A DNA stretch of 64,000 nt from contig JADIYP010000003.1 in NCBI GenBank assembly GCA_016705235.1, positions 124,001 to 188,000 on the forward strand, in the 5' to 3' direction. This DNA comes from Candidatus Leptovillus affinis. GTDB lineage: Bacteria; Chloroflexota; Anaerolineae; Promineifilales; Promineifilaceae. A program made the position numbers and the translations under genes. Of this stretch, positions 35,867 through 45,156 are shown piece by piece (within the stretch, counting starts at the first letter, position 1; each line of letters begins with the position of its first letter). The notes beneath the pieces were generated by a model. The model saw only the letters and a program-made list of their open reading frames with translations, searched no databases and had not been told where the DNA came from.

Positions 35867-37735
35867 TTAGCGGATGAGGTAAGGAAGACCCCTTAAACGA
35901 ATTTGCCAACCATAGGTATCGTCCTGACCACCTCTGTACCTAGCCACTAAACGACCGCCGAAAAACGGCGTGCAAACATTGCGCTGAGCGGGTAGGGTGG
36001 AATTTGTGCACTGTGTGGGATCATAAGTCGGGACGATGAGTTTGTATGGCGGATCGACCCAACTGTTTTGGCAGCTACCGATGCGGCAACGGCCGTTTGT
36101 CGGGTAGTTCACCGCATCATAGTCCGGATCATTCACCGGGTTGCTAGTGGCGGCAAAGGTCATAGACCAGTCAGATTCAGCCACAGAATCAAAAAAGAAT
36201 GTGATTGGCGGCGTCGCGCCAGCATCTGAATCAAACAGACTTACGCTAATCTCTTGACCGGCATATTCTGGCGGAACATAAATCAGCGGAATGTCTACAG
36301 GATTTGTGTAGTTGGAGTTCATGGGCAGGTTTCCGAGTCCAAATACGGTGATGCCTTTTGAACTGTGTACCCCAGGATTATTAATTACTTGTACATTTCG
36401 CGTATTAACATTGCTAGAAACAGTGTTGACATAATCTGGAGGGCCGGCCCATATCTCAAAACCATTTTCTGAAGAACCGCTGATCGCCTTTACGTCAAGA
36501 TAAATATAGCGGTAGCCGGTATCCGGGTCACTTAAGATATTAACCAGATCATTGCTGATGCTGATCTCAAAGCTGCCATAATCGGAGGGCACGTAAGCTG
36601 GCTGATCATAGGTCACTTGAGCGCCAGGCGAAACCCATTGCATATCTGTTAGGTGATTCCCATTGTCCCTAACTCCGTCGCCTGTTTGCCCTGTGTATTG
36701 TGCCAAATCGGTTGGAATAATGGTGCCGTCTGAAATATTTTCACGGTAGTAAAAAAGTTTATAGGTGGTTTGAGTGTTATTGGCTGTGATGTAGCCACCG
36801 CTATCGTTGCAGCCTGGTCTGGGTGTACGATTTTCGTCAATGCGAACAAACCACCAGGGATTGGTTTGATCTAATGGAAGACTCAAAAAATCGTCTTCCT
36901 TCGTATCAATTAAGCAGGGACTTGTTTGTGTTCGAGTGCAAGATAAATTTTCTACGGCTGGACGTCCCGAATCTATCCAAGCCTGGGTGTGGGATACATC
37001 TGCGCGATAACTGCTGCCGTTGTTGTTCGCCTTATTGATAGAATCCGGATCGAATAATTCCACTCGGATAATGTCATCGGGGTAATCGGAAGGGATCAGG
37101 ATGCGGTATTCATAAGAGTAAAGACCTCTGTATTTGGCCGATTCGCTTGTGGGAGACCAGTCTGGTAGGTCGGGCGAAAAGGGATCCCCATTGCTGCTGC
37201 AAATTTTTGGCCCAAACACAGATTGATTGGATGTTGAGAGCGCGCCATCTTCTACACGCCGACTGGCATAGACGTCGGTAATTGGGAAGTAGGCTGCAGC
37301 TGCGGAGACACCCACGTCATAGTTTCTAAGACCGATTACGGATAAAAAGTATAGATCCACAGGCCATGTTGCAGTGAGAGTGTATTCATAGGCCCCAATT
37401 TCGTTAATCTCGGCTGTGCTGACAAAAGTAATTGGCGAAGGTGAGGCAGCGCTGGCTAGCGAAGTGGAAAGGGGTAAATTGGAGTTGAGGAACTGGGCTG
37501 CTTTGTCATCGGCGTTGTTGAGCAGGCTAAGCGATTCTACTTCGGTGACAGCCGCCAGTACGGCTGAATCAACCGCTTTACTTAGCTGGGACCGACGGGC
37601 AAAGATAAGCCCTACATCAACTGCAATGCCCACAAAGGCCAGGAGGCCTACCATCATTAGGGCAACTAAAACGATGCTTTGTCCTTTTTGTTCATCGAAT
37701 GGTATTATGTTATTTGGTTGTTTCTGTTTGTTCAT
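35867..37735 (-). CDS. TadG-like pilus-assembly protein with large extracellular region
   Basis: The N-terminal segment KGQSIVLVALMMVGLLAFVGIAVDVGLIFARR (about residues 17-48, shown here only as its family pattern) is the TadE/G-like membrane helix with Gly-Gln-Ser before it and Asp-Val-Gly after it. The remaining 570 residues are extracellular, rich in Asp, Asn, Ser and Tyr, with no motif I recognise. TadG proteins are envelope-anchored minor pilins or assembly factors. It follows the TadE gene after 76 bp in the same operon. G+C is visibly lower than in the flanking regions. Confidence 0.75.
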   Translation of the reverse strand: MNKQKQPNNIIPFDEQKGQSIVLVALMMVGLLAFVGIAVDVGLIFARRSQLSKAVDSAVLAAVTEVESLSLLNNADDKAAQFLNSNLPLSTSLASAASPSPITFVSTAEINEIGAYEYTLTATWPVDLYFLSVIGLRNYDVGVSAAAAYFPITDVYASRRVEDGALSTSNQSVFGPKICSSNGDPFSPDLPDWSPTSESAKYRGLYSYEYRILIPSDYPDDIIRVELFDPDSINKANNNGSSYRADVSHTQAWIDSGRPAVENLSCTRTQTSPCLIDTKEDDFLSLPLDQTNPWWFVRIDENRTPRPGCNDSGGYITANNTQTTYKLFYYRENISDGTIIPTDLAQYTGQTGDGVRDNGNHLTDMQWVSPGAQVTYDQPAYVPSDYGSFEISISNDLVNILSDPDTGYRYIYLDVKAISGSSENGFEIWAGPPDYVNTVSSNVNTRNVQVINNPGVHSSKGITVFGLGNLPMNSNYTNPVDIPLIYVPPEYAGQEISVSLFDSDAGATPPITFFFDSVAESDWSMTFAATSNPVNDPDYDAVNYPTNGRCRIGSCQNSWVDPPYKLIVPTYDPTQCTNSTLPAQRNVCTPFFGGRLVARYRGGQDDTYGWQIRLRGLPYLIR

Positions 37736-37811
37736 ATTTCCACCTTGCTCTGATATCTTTTATCAGTCTCAGAGAATCATGTTTCCGGCGTGAGATACCA
37801 GACGTTTGATT

Positions 37812-39071
37812 TTAAGATTGTCCGCATGAATGATCCCACCGAATAAACTCCAACAGAATCCAATTGTTTGTCAGGCTGTAGCCACTGATGCGGTAAATGG
37901 CAAATCCAGTTGGCTGGTAAAAGGGAACGCCATTCAGGTATTGTTCGGCTGTGTTGCTTAACACCAGGAGGCGGAGGGTGCGTTTGTTGGTGATGTGATT
38001 TTGCAAAGCGCCTGTGATGCCATTCAGGTTGCCAATTTCCCCGTTTACGGCGACACGATCGCTGATGTGGATAGATCTGTCTGTATTATCGCCCACTTCT
38101 ACAAAGCCACGTACGACAAAAGCAAGTCCAGGGATTGGCACGCCAGCGTCGTTATGGTTGGTATAATCAGATATGTTGCTTGGCCATGCCAAACTGTTGC
38201 TAAGTGTTGTATTACCGGAAGTGATACCGGCATTCCATTTAGGAAAAACAACTTGGAGGGAATCCAGGTCATAAAGAAAAACGGTGCCTTCGGTTGCGCT
38301 TGCCAGGTCGATATTGGGTCTGTGTTGGGTGAAGCTGGTGTAAAGTGGTCTGGGAACTGGATAGGTCATGTTATTATAGGCGGTGGTGTATTCAGCCTCA
38401 GTGATAGAGCGTATGCCATTACTAACGGCCAGTGGGAAAACGGCCGTACACCCATTGGTCTGATTTACATTGCTAAGGCTGGCGCGGCGCATAACGCCGA
38501 AGCCTTGCACAGAGTTGTAGTCTGCCAAACCGGGCAGCGCGTTGAGACCCAGAATGGAATTGATGTCGTGGATCACGTAGACGCCTACGATTTCCAGGTC
38601 TGCAGCCAGAATTTGGGATTGGGCGCCATTGCGATTGCCCTGAAGTTCGGCAATCATTTCGTCTTGCAGGCAGTCGGTGGTGCAGGCGGCGGAAAGACGA
38701 TTTAGGACTTCTGTATAAACTCGGGTTTGTCCCAGACCGTAATGTTCTACTTCCCAGCCCGTATTGTCAAAGCTCGTGCCCTGGTTGTTAATACGGCCGT
38801 GTATCGTGAAAATGTCCCATACGCCTTCGCTCAGATCCAAGGTTTGGGTAACAGAGTTTAATGCAATTATATGAACATCGTCGCCGCCATCCGAGGCAAA
38901 ACGGGCCGCAGCGCGAGCGGCCGTTTCGATACGATTCTTGGTGATCAATAAATTGCTGACTTCGACAGTGCCTGCAATAAGAACCAGCAAAATTGGTAGT
39001 ACCAGGGCTAATTCCACGAGACTTTGCCCTTTTTTACTGGATGTGGATTGGCAGCGATTTTTTTTGTTCAT
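37812..39071 (-). CDS. TadE-like protein
   Basis: A basic N-terminus precedes GQSLVELALVLPILLVLIAG (about residues 15-34), the TadE signature with Gly-Gln-x-Leu-Val-Glu, then NRIETAARAAARFAS, as in TadE minor pilins. The ectodomain of about 370 residues is long for TadE, which is usually 130-200 residues, and has no recognised domain. It is expected to be processed by a TadV-type prepilin peptidase and inserted in the membrane. Eighteen bp separate it from the upstream PepSY-like gene. Confidence 0.78.
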   Translation of the reverse strand: MNKKNRCQSTSSKKGQSLVELALVLPILLVLIAGTVEVSNLLITKNRIETAARAAARFASDGGDDVHIIALNSVTQTLDLSEGVWDIFTIHGRINNQGTSFDNTGWEVEHYGLGQTRVYTEVLNRLSAACTTDCLQDEMIAELQGNRNGAQSQILAADLEIVGVYVIHDINSILGLNALPGLADYNSVQGFGVMRRASLSNVNQTNGCTAVFPLAVSNGIRSITEAEYTTAYNNMTYPVPRPLYTSFTQHRPNIDLASATEGTVFLYDLDSLQVVFPKWNAGITSGNTTLSNSLAWPSNISDYTNHNDAGVPIPGLAFVVRGFVEVGDNTDRSIHISDRVAVNGEIGNLNGITGALQNHITNKRTLRLLVLSNTAEQYLNGVPFYQPTGFAIYRISGYSLTNNWILLEFIRWDHSCGQS

Positions 39072-39089
39072 GTGGTTCCTTTTCTACCC

Positions 39090-39719
39090 CTAGGGCTTTT
39101 GCACAATTTCCAATACTTCCCCTGAGGTTGCGTCCATGCGCAAGGCGATAAAATTGTCCGATTGTTCATCGAATAAAGAGACGAACCATTCCATACGGCC
39201 GTTTTCACCGATAGTATTTAGCGACATCGTGATAGAAGTGTCATTTTTGCGGCTCAAAAATTCTGTACCGCCGTTTTCCATGATCTGGCTAACAGCTTGA
39301 GGGCTGTCTATTTTCCACCCACCGCTAATATCCAGAGGCGTCAGCTGGATTTCTGTCTGGCTGACCAGCGGAGGGCTGGGTTGGTTATCAGCGACGCTGA
39401 TTTGGGCAACGGCCGTTGCTCCTGGTGAATAAAAAGTAAATGCCCAGGAAGAAGCCCCGCTGATGTATGGACGGCCGTCTTTTGCCGACCAGGTAGCCGT
39501 AGCTTTCAACAACTGAGCATCTGCCTGCCAGACTTTGGCCTGATTATTCGCAACTGCCAGCGCAGACAAAGCGGTTTGTCCATTAGCCAGTACCCCCGGC
39601 GCTGGTTGAATGGCGGTCCCAGACTCAACCGGGCGCAACCACAACGTCAGAGCTAGCCCGGCCACAATGACCAGCAACACAATTAACAACCCGCCTAAAA
39701 TCCATTCAAATCGGTTCAT
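39090..39719 (-). CDS. Membrane-anchored protein of unknown function, PepSY-like end
   Basis: 209 residues: one N-terminal membrane helix (LLIVLLVIVAGLALTLWL), a polar spacer, then an alpha/beta region ending ALRMDATSGEVLEI, the Asp-x-x-(Thr/Ser)-Gly-Glu-Val ending common to PepSY-type strands. It sits between a sialidase-like propeller gene and the TadE gene with 8- and 18-bp gaps, so it belongs to the same operon. PepSY domains are often inhibitory or chaperone-like for neighbouring secreted proteins; that role is inference here. Confidence 0.6.
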   Translation of the reverse strand: MNRFEWILGGLLIVLLVIVAGLALTLWLRPVESGTAIQPAPGVLANGQTALSALAVANNQAKVWQADAQLLKATATWSAKDGRPYISGASSWAFTFYSPGATAVAQISVADNQPSPPLVSQTEIQLTPLDISGGWKIDSPQAVSQIMENGGTEFLSRKNDTSITMSLNTIGENGRMEWFVSLFDEQSDNFIALRMDATSGEVLEIVQKP

Positions 39720-39727
39720 ATCAGCAT

Positions 39728-41083
39728 CTAGTTCTTCATCAGAAATGGCACCATGACATAGGCCGGACAGGACACTTCAGCCCGACGGTGGAAAATCATG
39801 TGTGAATTGTCACTGCTAATACGCTCATACGCCAACTCAAGCCAGCGATCACTGATGACCATTGATGGCTTAACAAAGCGATAGTTGGAGTCATTCTCCA
39901 CCTGAAATGGGTTAGATTCAGTACCCCAAAAATCACAACTTTGCATACTCAGGATAATTTCATTTGGGTTAGTCGTGGTTGGTAAAACGCCGCTAAACGT
40001 AATGTAAGCGGCTCCTCTTAAATTGTCCAGCGCCAGCGCCGGCACAACTTCAGACGGGTCAATGCCGTTCACTTCGACTCGTTGCCCGGAGATTAACTTA
40101 AAATCATCACTATTCAGCGAGTTGCACGGGACCGAGCAGGTCGTATAAAAAATGTCTTGCTGATCGTTTTTCATCGGATCAACAATATCGATTTTGCGTG
40201 TGTAAGCGATGCTCAACCGGTTTCCAGACAGCCCCAGGACAGCATGAGAAACAAGTGGCTCGATATTGCTTGGGGGTGAAATAATCAAATTTTCAACCTC
40301 TGGATTCCAGATAGGCGCAGTCGGTGTGCCGGTGATAGTGCCGCGGGAGAAAACAACCTCTAGTCCACCAGTAGCAGTGTCATTTTGCCAGGTCAGGTAA
40401 AGACGACCGCTCCGATCTACTACCACGTTCGGTTCGCCCGAAAATCCTCGTGGTTCCTCTTCTACAATGACAGGTTTGGACCAACTAGTTGTGCCATTGT
40501 TTAAATAAGCATAATAAGTAACTTCTTCCTGTACCCAAACCAGATGGATGTTATTGGTTTCGTCCAGAAAAACACCCGGATCGAGAATTTCTGCATTCGT
40601 AACTCTTGCCGGATCAACTTTTGCGGGCACAGTCCAACTACCACCCCCCGTTTTTGTAGAGAATACAAGTTCGTTCCCTAAAGCGACATTCTTCTCCACC
40701 CATATGGCAAATGCTTTGTCGTTTCGATCAATGACCCCGATAACTTGTGCGGAAGTACCCGCAGTGGCATGCAATTTTGTGCCCGATGGTGGAGACCAGG
40801 ACTGACCTTGATTTGTGGACATTGTGTAATATGGATCATCATCAATTTCGTTGATGTAGACTACAAGTGAATGAGACCCATCTGGTGAAGAAGCGATTCG
40901 CGGACGACGCGCATCCTGTCCAGCGGCAGAGAGGGGTGCTGCGGCTTCCCAAATGGGATCGTCTTCTGGTGTATTGGGTACGGCCGTGGTTGTCTGGTGA
41001 GAAGCCAATATCAACACTAAGAGGCCTGACAACAGGATGGGTTGCCACAAAAATAATCGATGCTTTGTTTTTATAAACACCAA
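39728..41083 (-). CDS. Secreted sialidase-like beta-propeller protein (BNR/Asp-box type)
   Basis: A signal peptide (LLSGLLVLILASHQ) leads a 420-residue propeller with Asp-box-like turns (STNQGQSWSPPSG, SPDGSHSLVVY, STKTGGGSWTVPA) and repeated xxIHLVWVQE / RLYLTWQND strands. The catalytic Arg triad and Tyr/Glu pair of true sialidases were not identified, so a binding or scaffolding role is as likely as hydrolysis. It is within the Tad-like operon, 8 bp from both neighbours, and probably contacts the same surface structure. Confidence 0.65.
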   Translation of the reverse strand: MVFIKTKHRLFLWQPILLSGLLVLILASHQTTTAVPNTPEDDPIWEAAAPLSAAGQDARRPRIASSPDGSHSLVVYINEIDDDPYYTMSTNQGQSWSPPSGTKLHATAGTSAQVIGVIDRNDKAFAIWVEKNVALGNELVFSTKTGGGSWTVPAKVDPARVTNAEILDPGVFLDETNNIHLVWVQEEVTYYAYLNNGTTSWSKPVIVEEEPRGFSGEPNVVVDRSGRLYLTWQNDTATGGLEVVFSRGTITGTPTAPIWNPEVENLIISPPSNIEPLVSHAVLGLSGNRLSIAYTRKIDIVDPMKNDQQDIFYTTCSVPCNSLNSDDFKLISGQRVEVNGIDPSEVVPALALDNLRGAAYITFSGVLPTTTNPNEIILSMQSCDFWGTESNPFQVENDSNYRFVKPSMVISDRWLELAYERISSDNSHMIFHRRAEVSCPAYVMVPFLMKN

Positions 41084-41091
41084 TAATCTCC

Positions 41092-43224
41092 TTAATTATT
41101 TGCCGTACAGATGAACGACAGATCCATATTGACTCTGGCGAATAGATACGGCGGTGTTACTCCCGGACGTTCACCAGCATAATACAACTGCGGATGATCT
41201 TGTGTTGGTGTACGTGGCAGACAGGAAATTACCGTATAAACGGAGCCTAACGGGACATTAATAAATTGGTAATATCCCAGCCCGTCCGTCGAAGTAGAAG
41301 CAATCAGTTGCCCGGTTGTATCGTTCTTTAACCATACCACCGCTCGGTTTTGCGGTACGTAATCTTGCCCAACAAACGAACGCACGATTCCACTGATAAC
41401 CTGATTGCCGTTGGGGGTGGGGGTTGGTTGCCGCGTGGATGGGATAACCGTTGCATTAACAGGGCCGGAAATATTATTGATTTCGTTGGCTTCGCCAATG
41501 GCTCGCAGAGAGTCTACCATTCCGTACACTTGACGTGACACTGCGCCCCCAGTAAAACCACTATATGAGGTGATATTGAGTACGACCGTTCCCCCACCCG
41601 GCAGCGCATCCACCGCGATATATGCTGGATTACTCCCAATAGGAATGAACTCTGGATATACCACTGCCGGATCTATAAAAACATCCACAAAAAACTGATT
41701 ATTAACGTCTACCTGTCCAGTGTTAGTAATTGCGACCTGGAAGTCAACTGGCAAATATTCCACAATTGGTGGCGTACTGATAATTACAGGGCGTCCAATG
41801 ATTAGATCGGCTGGTATTGGCGTATTGGTTGGCGGGATGATAACCGGCGTAGGCGTTACATTTAGACACGGGACAAAAAACGAACGCGTGCTAGATGCCC
41901 CTACCTTTTGCGCCAAAATAGTATAGGTTGTGCCATTAGCGATTGCCTGAGTCCATGGAACTGTAAATGACCCTTCTACATCTGCGATAACCTGTTGGAC
42001 CAACTGCCCATTAATAAAAACCGAAACGCTAGCCCCTGCACCCCAATTATAGCCAAACACCTGCACTGGAATCGTACCAGACGCTGGTACAACGGCGCAG
42101 TTATTCGGGATAACCTGGATGAATGGTCCGGTGGGAGTTGCGGTTACAGTTGGCGTTCCGGATGGTGTGGGGCCGATTGTCGGCGTAGCCGTATTCGTAC
42201 TCGTTGGCGTCGGTGTATTTGGAATCGCCTGCACAATTATGGTGGCTGAACTTCCGTCTGGATGACGAACTTCAACCACATCTCCCCCACTGATGCTTCC
42301 GATTGGTAAAGTGGTAGACCCGAAGCCATCGCAAGCATGTACATTGCCGGTATCCGGGACCATTGTTGCTTGACCAATAGCCACATTTCCATTGACTGAA
42401 AGGTTATAAAACGTCACCACATAAGGAACCCCATTGTTGGCATAAAGCCCGGTAACATTGACCACCCTGTCCGTTGCGACTAGGTTGGTCACGTAACGAA
42501 TTGGACAAGCCGGAATGGTTGATGTGGGTGTGGGTGTAAGAGTTTGTGTTGAGGTGCTGGTTGCCCCTGGAGTAGGTGTCGGTGTGTTCGAGGGAGTTAC
42601 CCCAGGCGTTGGCAGCGCCGGTATGGGCGGGGGAGCGCCCGCACTTTGCCCGGTCCCCCCTAGCTGGCCGAACGGTTCGTTGTATAACACAGTCTGCCCA
42701 AATACCGGAATAGATGGCAAGATGGGTGAGAAAAATGGCGTAATTATAGGTACCCGGTACGTTACTCTAACAATGACCGGTTGGTTGGGTGCGCCAGCAT
42801 AAGGCTCCGGTCCCACCGGTGCCGGTAAATTAGTTCCTCTAATCTGCCCAACACGATCAACCCCAAAGACCTCAATGTTGTAATATTCCATATCTTCGAA
42901 TTGCGCCGCTGGATCTTCGTTAAGAGGTAGGCCGGAAAGATTCTTATGAGTTTCAGCAATCACAGACGATGGGCGGCGCAGTTCAACGTTTGGGCAAAGA
43001 CCATTGTATTTGGGAATGTCAGTCGTTGCGCATAAAGGATCAAAATTACCTGTAACTGCGTACCGTGCACCTGCTCGGGCAGCAGCCTGGACAGTTCCCC
43101 AAGCCCATAAAATACGCGCCGATTCAACGATTAAGAACACGAGCATAAGGAATCCGGCTGCGATAATAGCAAATTCTACGAGTGCTTGACCCCTGGACTG
43201 TGGGTGTTTTTTTCTTTTGATCAT
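41092..43224 (-). CDS. TadE-like N-terminus fused to Thr/Pro linkers, CARDB and carboxypeptidase-regulatory-like domains
   Basis: The N-terminus SRGQALVEFAIIAAGFLMLV (about residues 10-29) with ARAGARYAVTG is TadE-like. A first ectodomain and Thr/Pro linkers follow, then an Ig-like strand set, a CARDB-type domain (about 480-600; VDFQVAITNTGQVDVNNQFF) and a final Cna-B/carboxypeptidase-regulatory fold (about 620-710; STDGLGYYQFINVPLGSVY). At 710 residues it is three to five times the length of ordinary TadE. First gene of a six-gene operon; probably a stalk or adhesin held by a TadE anchor. Confidence 0.77.
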   Translation of the reverse strand: MIKRKKHPQSRGQALVEFAIIAAGFLMLVFLIVESARILWAWGTVQAAARAGARYAVTGNFDPLCATTDIPKYNGLCPNVELRRPSSVIAETHKNLSGLPLNEDPAAQFEDMEYYNIEVFGVDRVGQIRGTNLPAPVGPEPYAGAPNQPVIVRVTYRVPIITPFFSPILPSIPVFGQTVLYNEPFGQLGGTGQSAGAPPPIPALPTPGVTPSNTPTPTPGATSTSTQTLTPTPTSTIPACPIRYVTNLVATDRVVNVTGLYANNGVPYVVTFYNLSVNGNVAIGQATMVPDTGNVHACDGFGSTTLPIGSISGGDVVEVRHPDGSSATIIVQAIPNTPTPTSTNTATPTIGPTPSGTPTVTATPTGPFIQVIPNNCAVVPASGTIPVQVFGYNWGAGASVSVFINGQLVQQVIADVEGSFTVPWTQAIANGTTYTILAQKVGASSTRSFFVPCLNVTPTPVIIPPTNTPIPADLIIGRPVIISTPPIVEYLPVDFQVAITNTGQVDVNNQFFVDVFIDPAVVYPEFIPIGSNPAYIAVDALPGGGTVVLNITSYSGFTGGAVSRQVYGMVDSLRAIGEANEINNISGPVNATVIPSTRQPTPTPNGNQVISGIVRSFVGQDYVPQNRAVVWLKNDTTGQLIASTSTDGLGYYQFINVPLGSVYTVISCLPRTPTQDHPQLYYAGERPGVTPPYLFARVNMDLSFICTANN

Positions 43225-43480
43225 AATTTTCTCATATTATTTGGTGCGAATTAGATTTTTGTAAAAATCAAAAAATATTTGGCTGCCACGATAATACTTT
43301 CAACAAATTCGATAACCGATTTTCGTTAATGTAATGTTTCCTATTTATCTATTGCGTGTTAGATTAAGACTTTAACGCAAGTTATTTAAAACTCACCCTT
43401 ATATTAACAAACAGTTGCCAATTTGGTGTTGATCAAACGTTGATTTAGCGTTTATCAGGATTAATTAAGTGTAATATCGC
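43225..43480. other. A+T-rich divergent intergenic region
   Basis: It separates the Tad-like operon (minus) from the BTAD regulator (plus) and is much richer in A+T than both. It contains a small hairpin (gatttttgtaaaaatc, 43253-43268) and ttaatgtaatgt (43326-43337), the latter also found before the 57095 gene. Promoters for both directions must lie here, but no confident pair was identified. Confidence 0.6.
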
Positions 43481-45154
43481 ATGACAAAAGTACTAAAACT
43501 GTCGTTAATAGGACCATTGGTTATCACTCAGGATGATTTACCATTGGCTGACCTGACCACAGCGAAGGCTCAGGCGTTGTTGTGTTACCTGGCTGTGGCG
43601 GCACGGCCGTTTTCCCGTCAGGCGCTCGCTGGTTTGTTGTGGGGCGACTTGCCGGAAGCCGATGCCCGGCGAAATTTGCGCGGCGTACTCATGAAACTGC
43701 GCCAAAATCTGGCTCCCTACCTGCACATTACGCACCAAAGCCTGGCTTTCAACCGCGACAGCGCCTACACCCTGGATGTAGAAGATTTTTACGCGCTCAC
43801 CGCCCGCCGCCCGGATGCCGCCAGCAAAGTAGACCATCTGCGGCAGGCGCTGCTTTTGTATCGCGGCGACTTTTTGGAGGATTTTCACCTGCGCCACGCG
43901 CCGGCATTTGAAGAGTGGGTCATGCAGCAGCGGGAAGATTTGCGCAAACGGATGCTTGATGCGCTGAAAACGCTCACGGCCGTTTCCCTGCAAACCGCCG
44001 CCTACGATGAGGGCATCACCACCGCCCGCCACTATCTGGCCCTGGAGCCGTCCGACGAGGCCGCCCATCGCCAGCTCATGACCCTGTTGGCCCTCAGCGG
44101 GCAGCGCAGCGCGGCGCTCAACCAGTTCGACCTGTGCCGCGCCGCCCTTCAGGACGAATTGGGTATAGAACCGGCCGAGGAAACGGCCGTTCTCCGCGAC
44201 CAAATCCGCGCCAACACCTTGCCTCTGCCAGCACGCCCAACCCTGCACGCGCCTGCACTCGCCTCAGCGCCTTCTCCCGCCGCAAACCTCCCCCCATCGG
44301 CCACCTTTATTGCCGGCCCGCCGATTACCCAACCCGCCTGCTTTTTTGGCCGCGAACGAGAAATTAAGCGCCTGTTTCATTTGCTCCGCCATATTCCCAT
44401 GCAAAACGCGGCGATCATCGGTCCCCGCCGCGCCGGCAAGACATCCTTGCTCCACTACCTCAAAACAATCACCACGGCCGTTCCCGCCCAGCTCCGTCCC
44501 CACCAGCCCCAGGATTGGCTGCCCAATCCCCACGAGTATCGTTGGGTGTTTGTCGATTTTCAGGATACCCGCCTCGGCGACCCGCAAACCCTCATGCAGC
44601 ACCTTCTGGCGCACATGGATTTGCCCGTGCCCGACCGCTGCGATCTGGATACGTTTCTGGATATCGTCAGCGATGAACTGCGCACGCCCACGGTTATCCT
44701 TTTGGATGAAATTGGTGTCGCTTTGGAGCGTTATCCCCAACTTGACGATGCGTTTTGGGAAAGTTTGCGCTCGCTGGCTACCAATCAGGTGGGCGGCCGG
44801 CTGGCTTACGTCCTGTCAGCCGCCGAAACGCCAGACAAATTGGCCAATCAGAGCGGCCACGGTTCCCCCTTCTTTAATATCTTTGGTTATGTCGCCAATC
44901 TTGGCCCGCTGAAGGATGAGGAAGCACGCGCCCTCATCGCCAGCTCGCCCATTCCCTTTGCGGATGCCGATGTCGCCTGGATTCTCGCCGAAAGCGGCGG
45001 CTGGCCGATGCTCCTGCAAATTCTCTGCCGCGAACGCCTGCTGGCCCTGACAGACGGCGAAACCGGTGACGAATGGCGCGCCGATGCCCTGTATCAGATC
45101 GCTCCGTTCCGGCATGAACAGGCAGACGGCCGTTTCCCCCCCACAAGCGCATAA
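43481..45154 (+). CDS. BTAD (SARP-like) transcriptional regulator fused to STAND/AAA-type ATPase
   Basis: Residues 1-95 form a winged helix (TTAKAQALLCYLAV, ALAGLLWGDLPEADARRNLRGVL), and 100-250 the bacterial transcriptional activation domain (YRGDFLEDFHL, HRQLMTLLALSGQRSAAL, ELGIEPAEET), as in SARP-family activators. The C-terminal 260 residues are an ATPase with FFGREREIKRLF, AAIIGPRRAGKTSLLHYL (P-loop), TVILLDEIGVAL (Walker B) and WPMLLQILCRERL. Cytosolic. The regulated genes are unknown; the adjacent membrane ATPase begins 2 bp downstream and the Tad-like operon is divergent, so both are candidate targets or partners. No Shine-Dalgarno is obvious. Confidence 0.85.
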   Translation: MTKVLKLSLIGPLVITQDDLPLADLTTAKAQALLCYLAVAARPFSRQALAGLLWGDLPEADARRNLRGVLMKLRQNLAPYLHITHQSLAFNRDSAYTLDVEDFYALTARRPDAASKVDHLRQALLLYRGDFLEDFHLRHAPAFEEWVMQQREDLRKRMLDALKTLTAVSLQTAAYDEGITTARHYLALEPSDEAAHRQLMTLLALSGQRSAALNQFDLCRAALQDELGIEPAEETAVLRDQIRANTLPLPARPTLHAPALASAPSPAANLPPSATFIAGPPITQPACFFGREREIKRLFHLLRHIPMQNAAIIGPRRAGKTSLLHYLKTITTAVPAQLRPHQPQDWLPNPHEYRWVFVDFQDTRLGDPQTLMQHLLAHMDLPVPDRCDLDTFLDIVSDELRTPTVILLDEIGVALERYPQLDDAFWESLRSLATNQVGGRLAYVLSAAETPDKLANQSGHGSPFFNIFGYVANLGPLKDEEARALIASSPIPFADADVAWILAESGGWPMLLQILCRERLLALTDGETGDEWRADALYQIAPFRHEQADGRFPPTSA

Positions 45155-45156
45155 CC

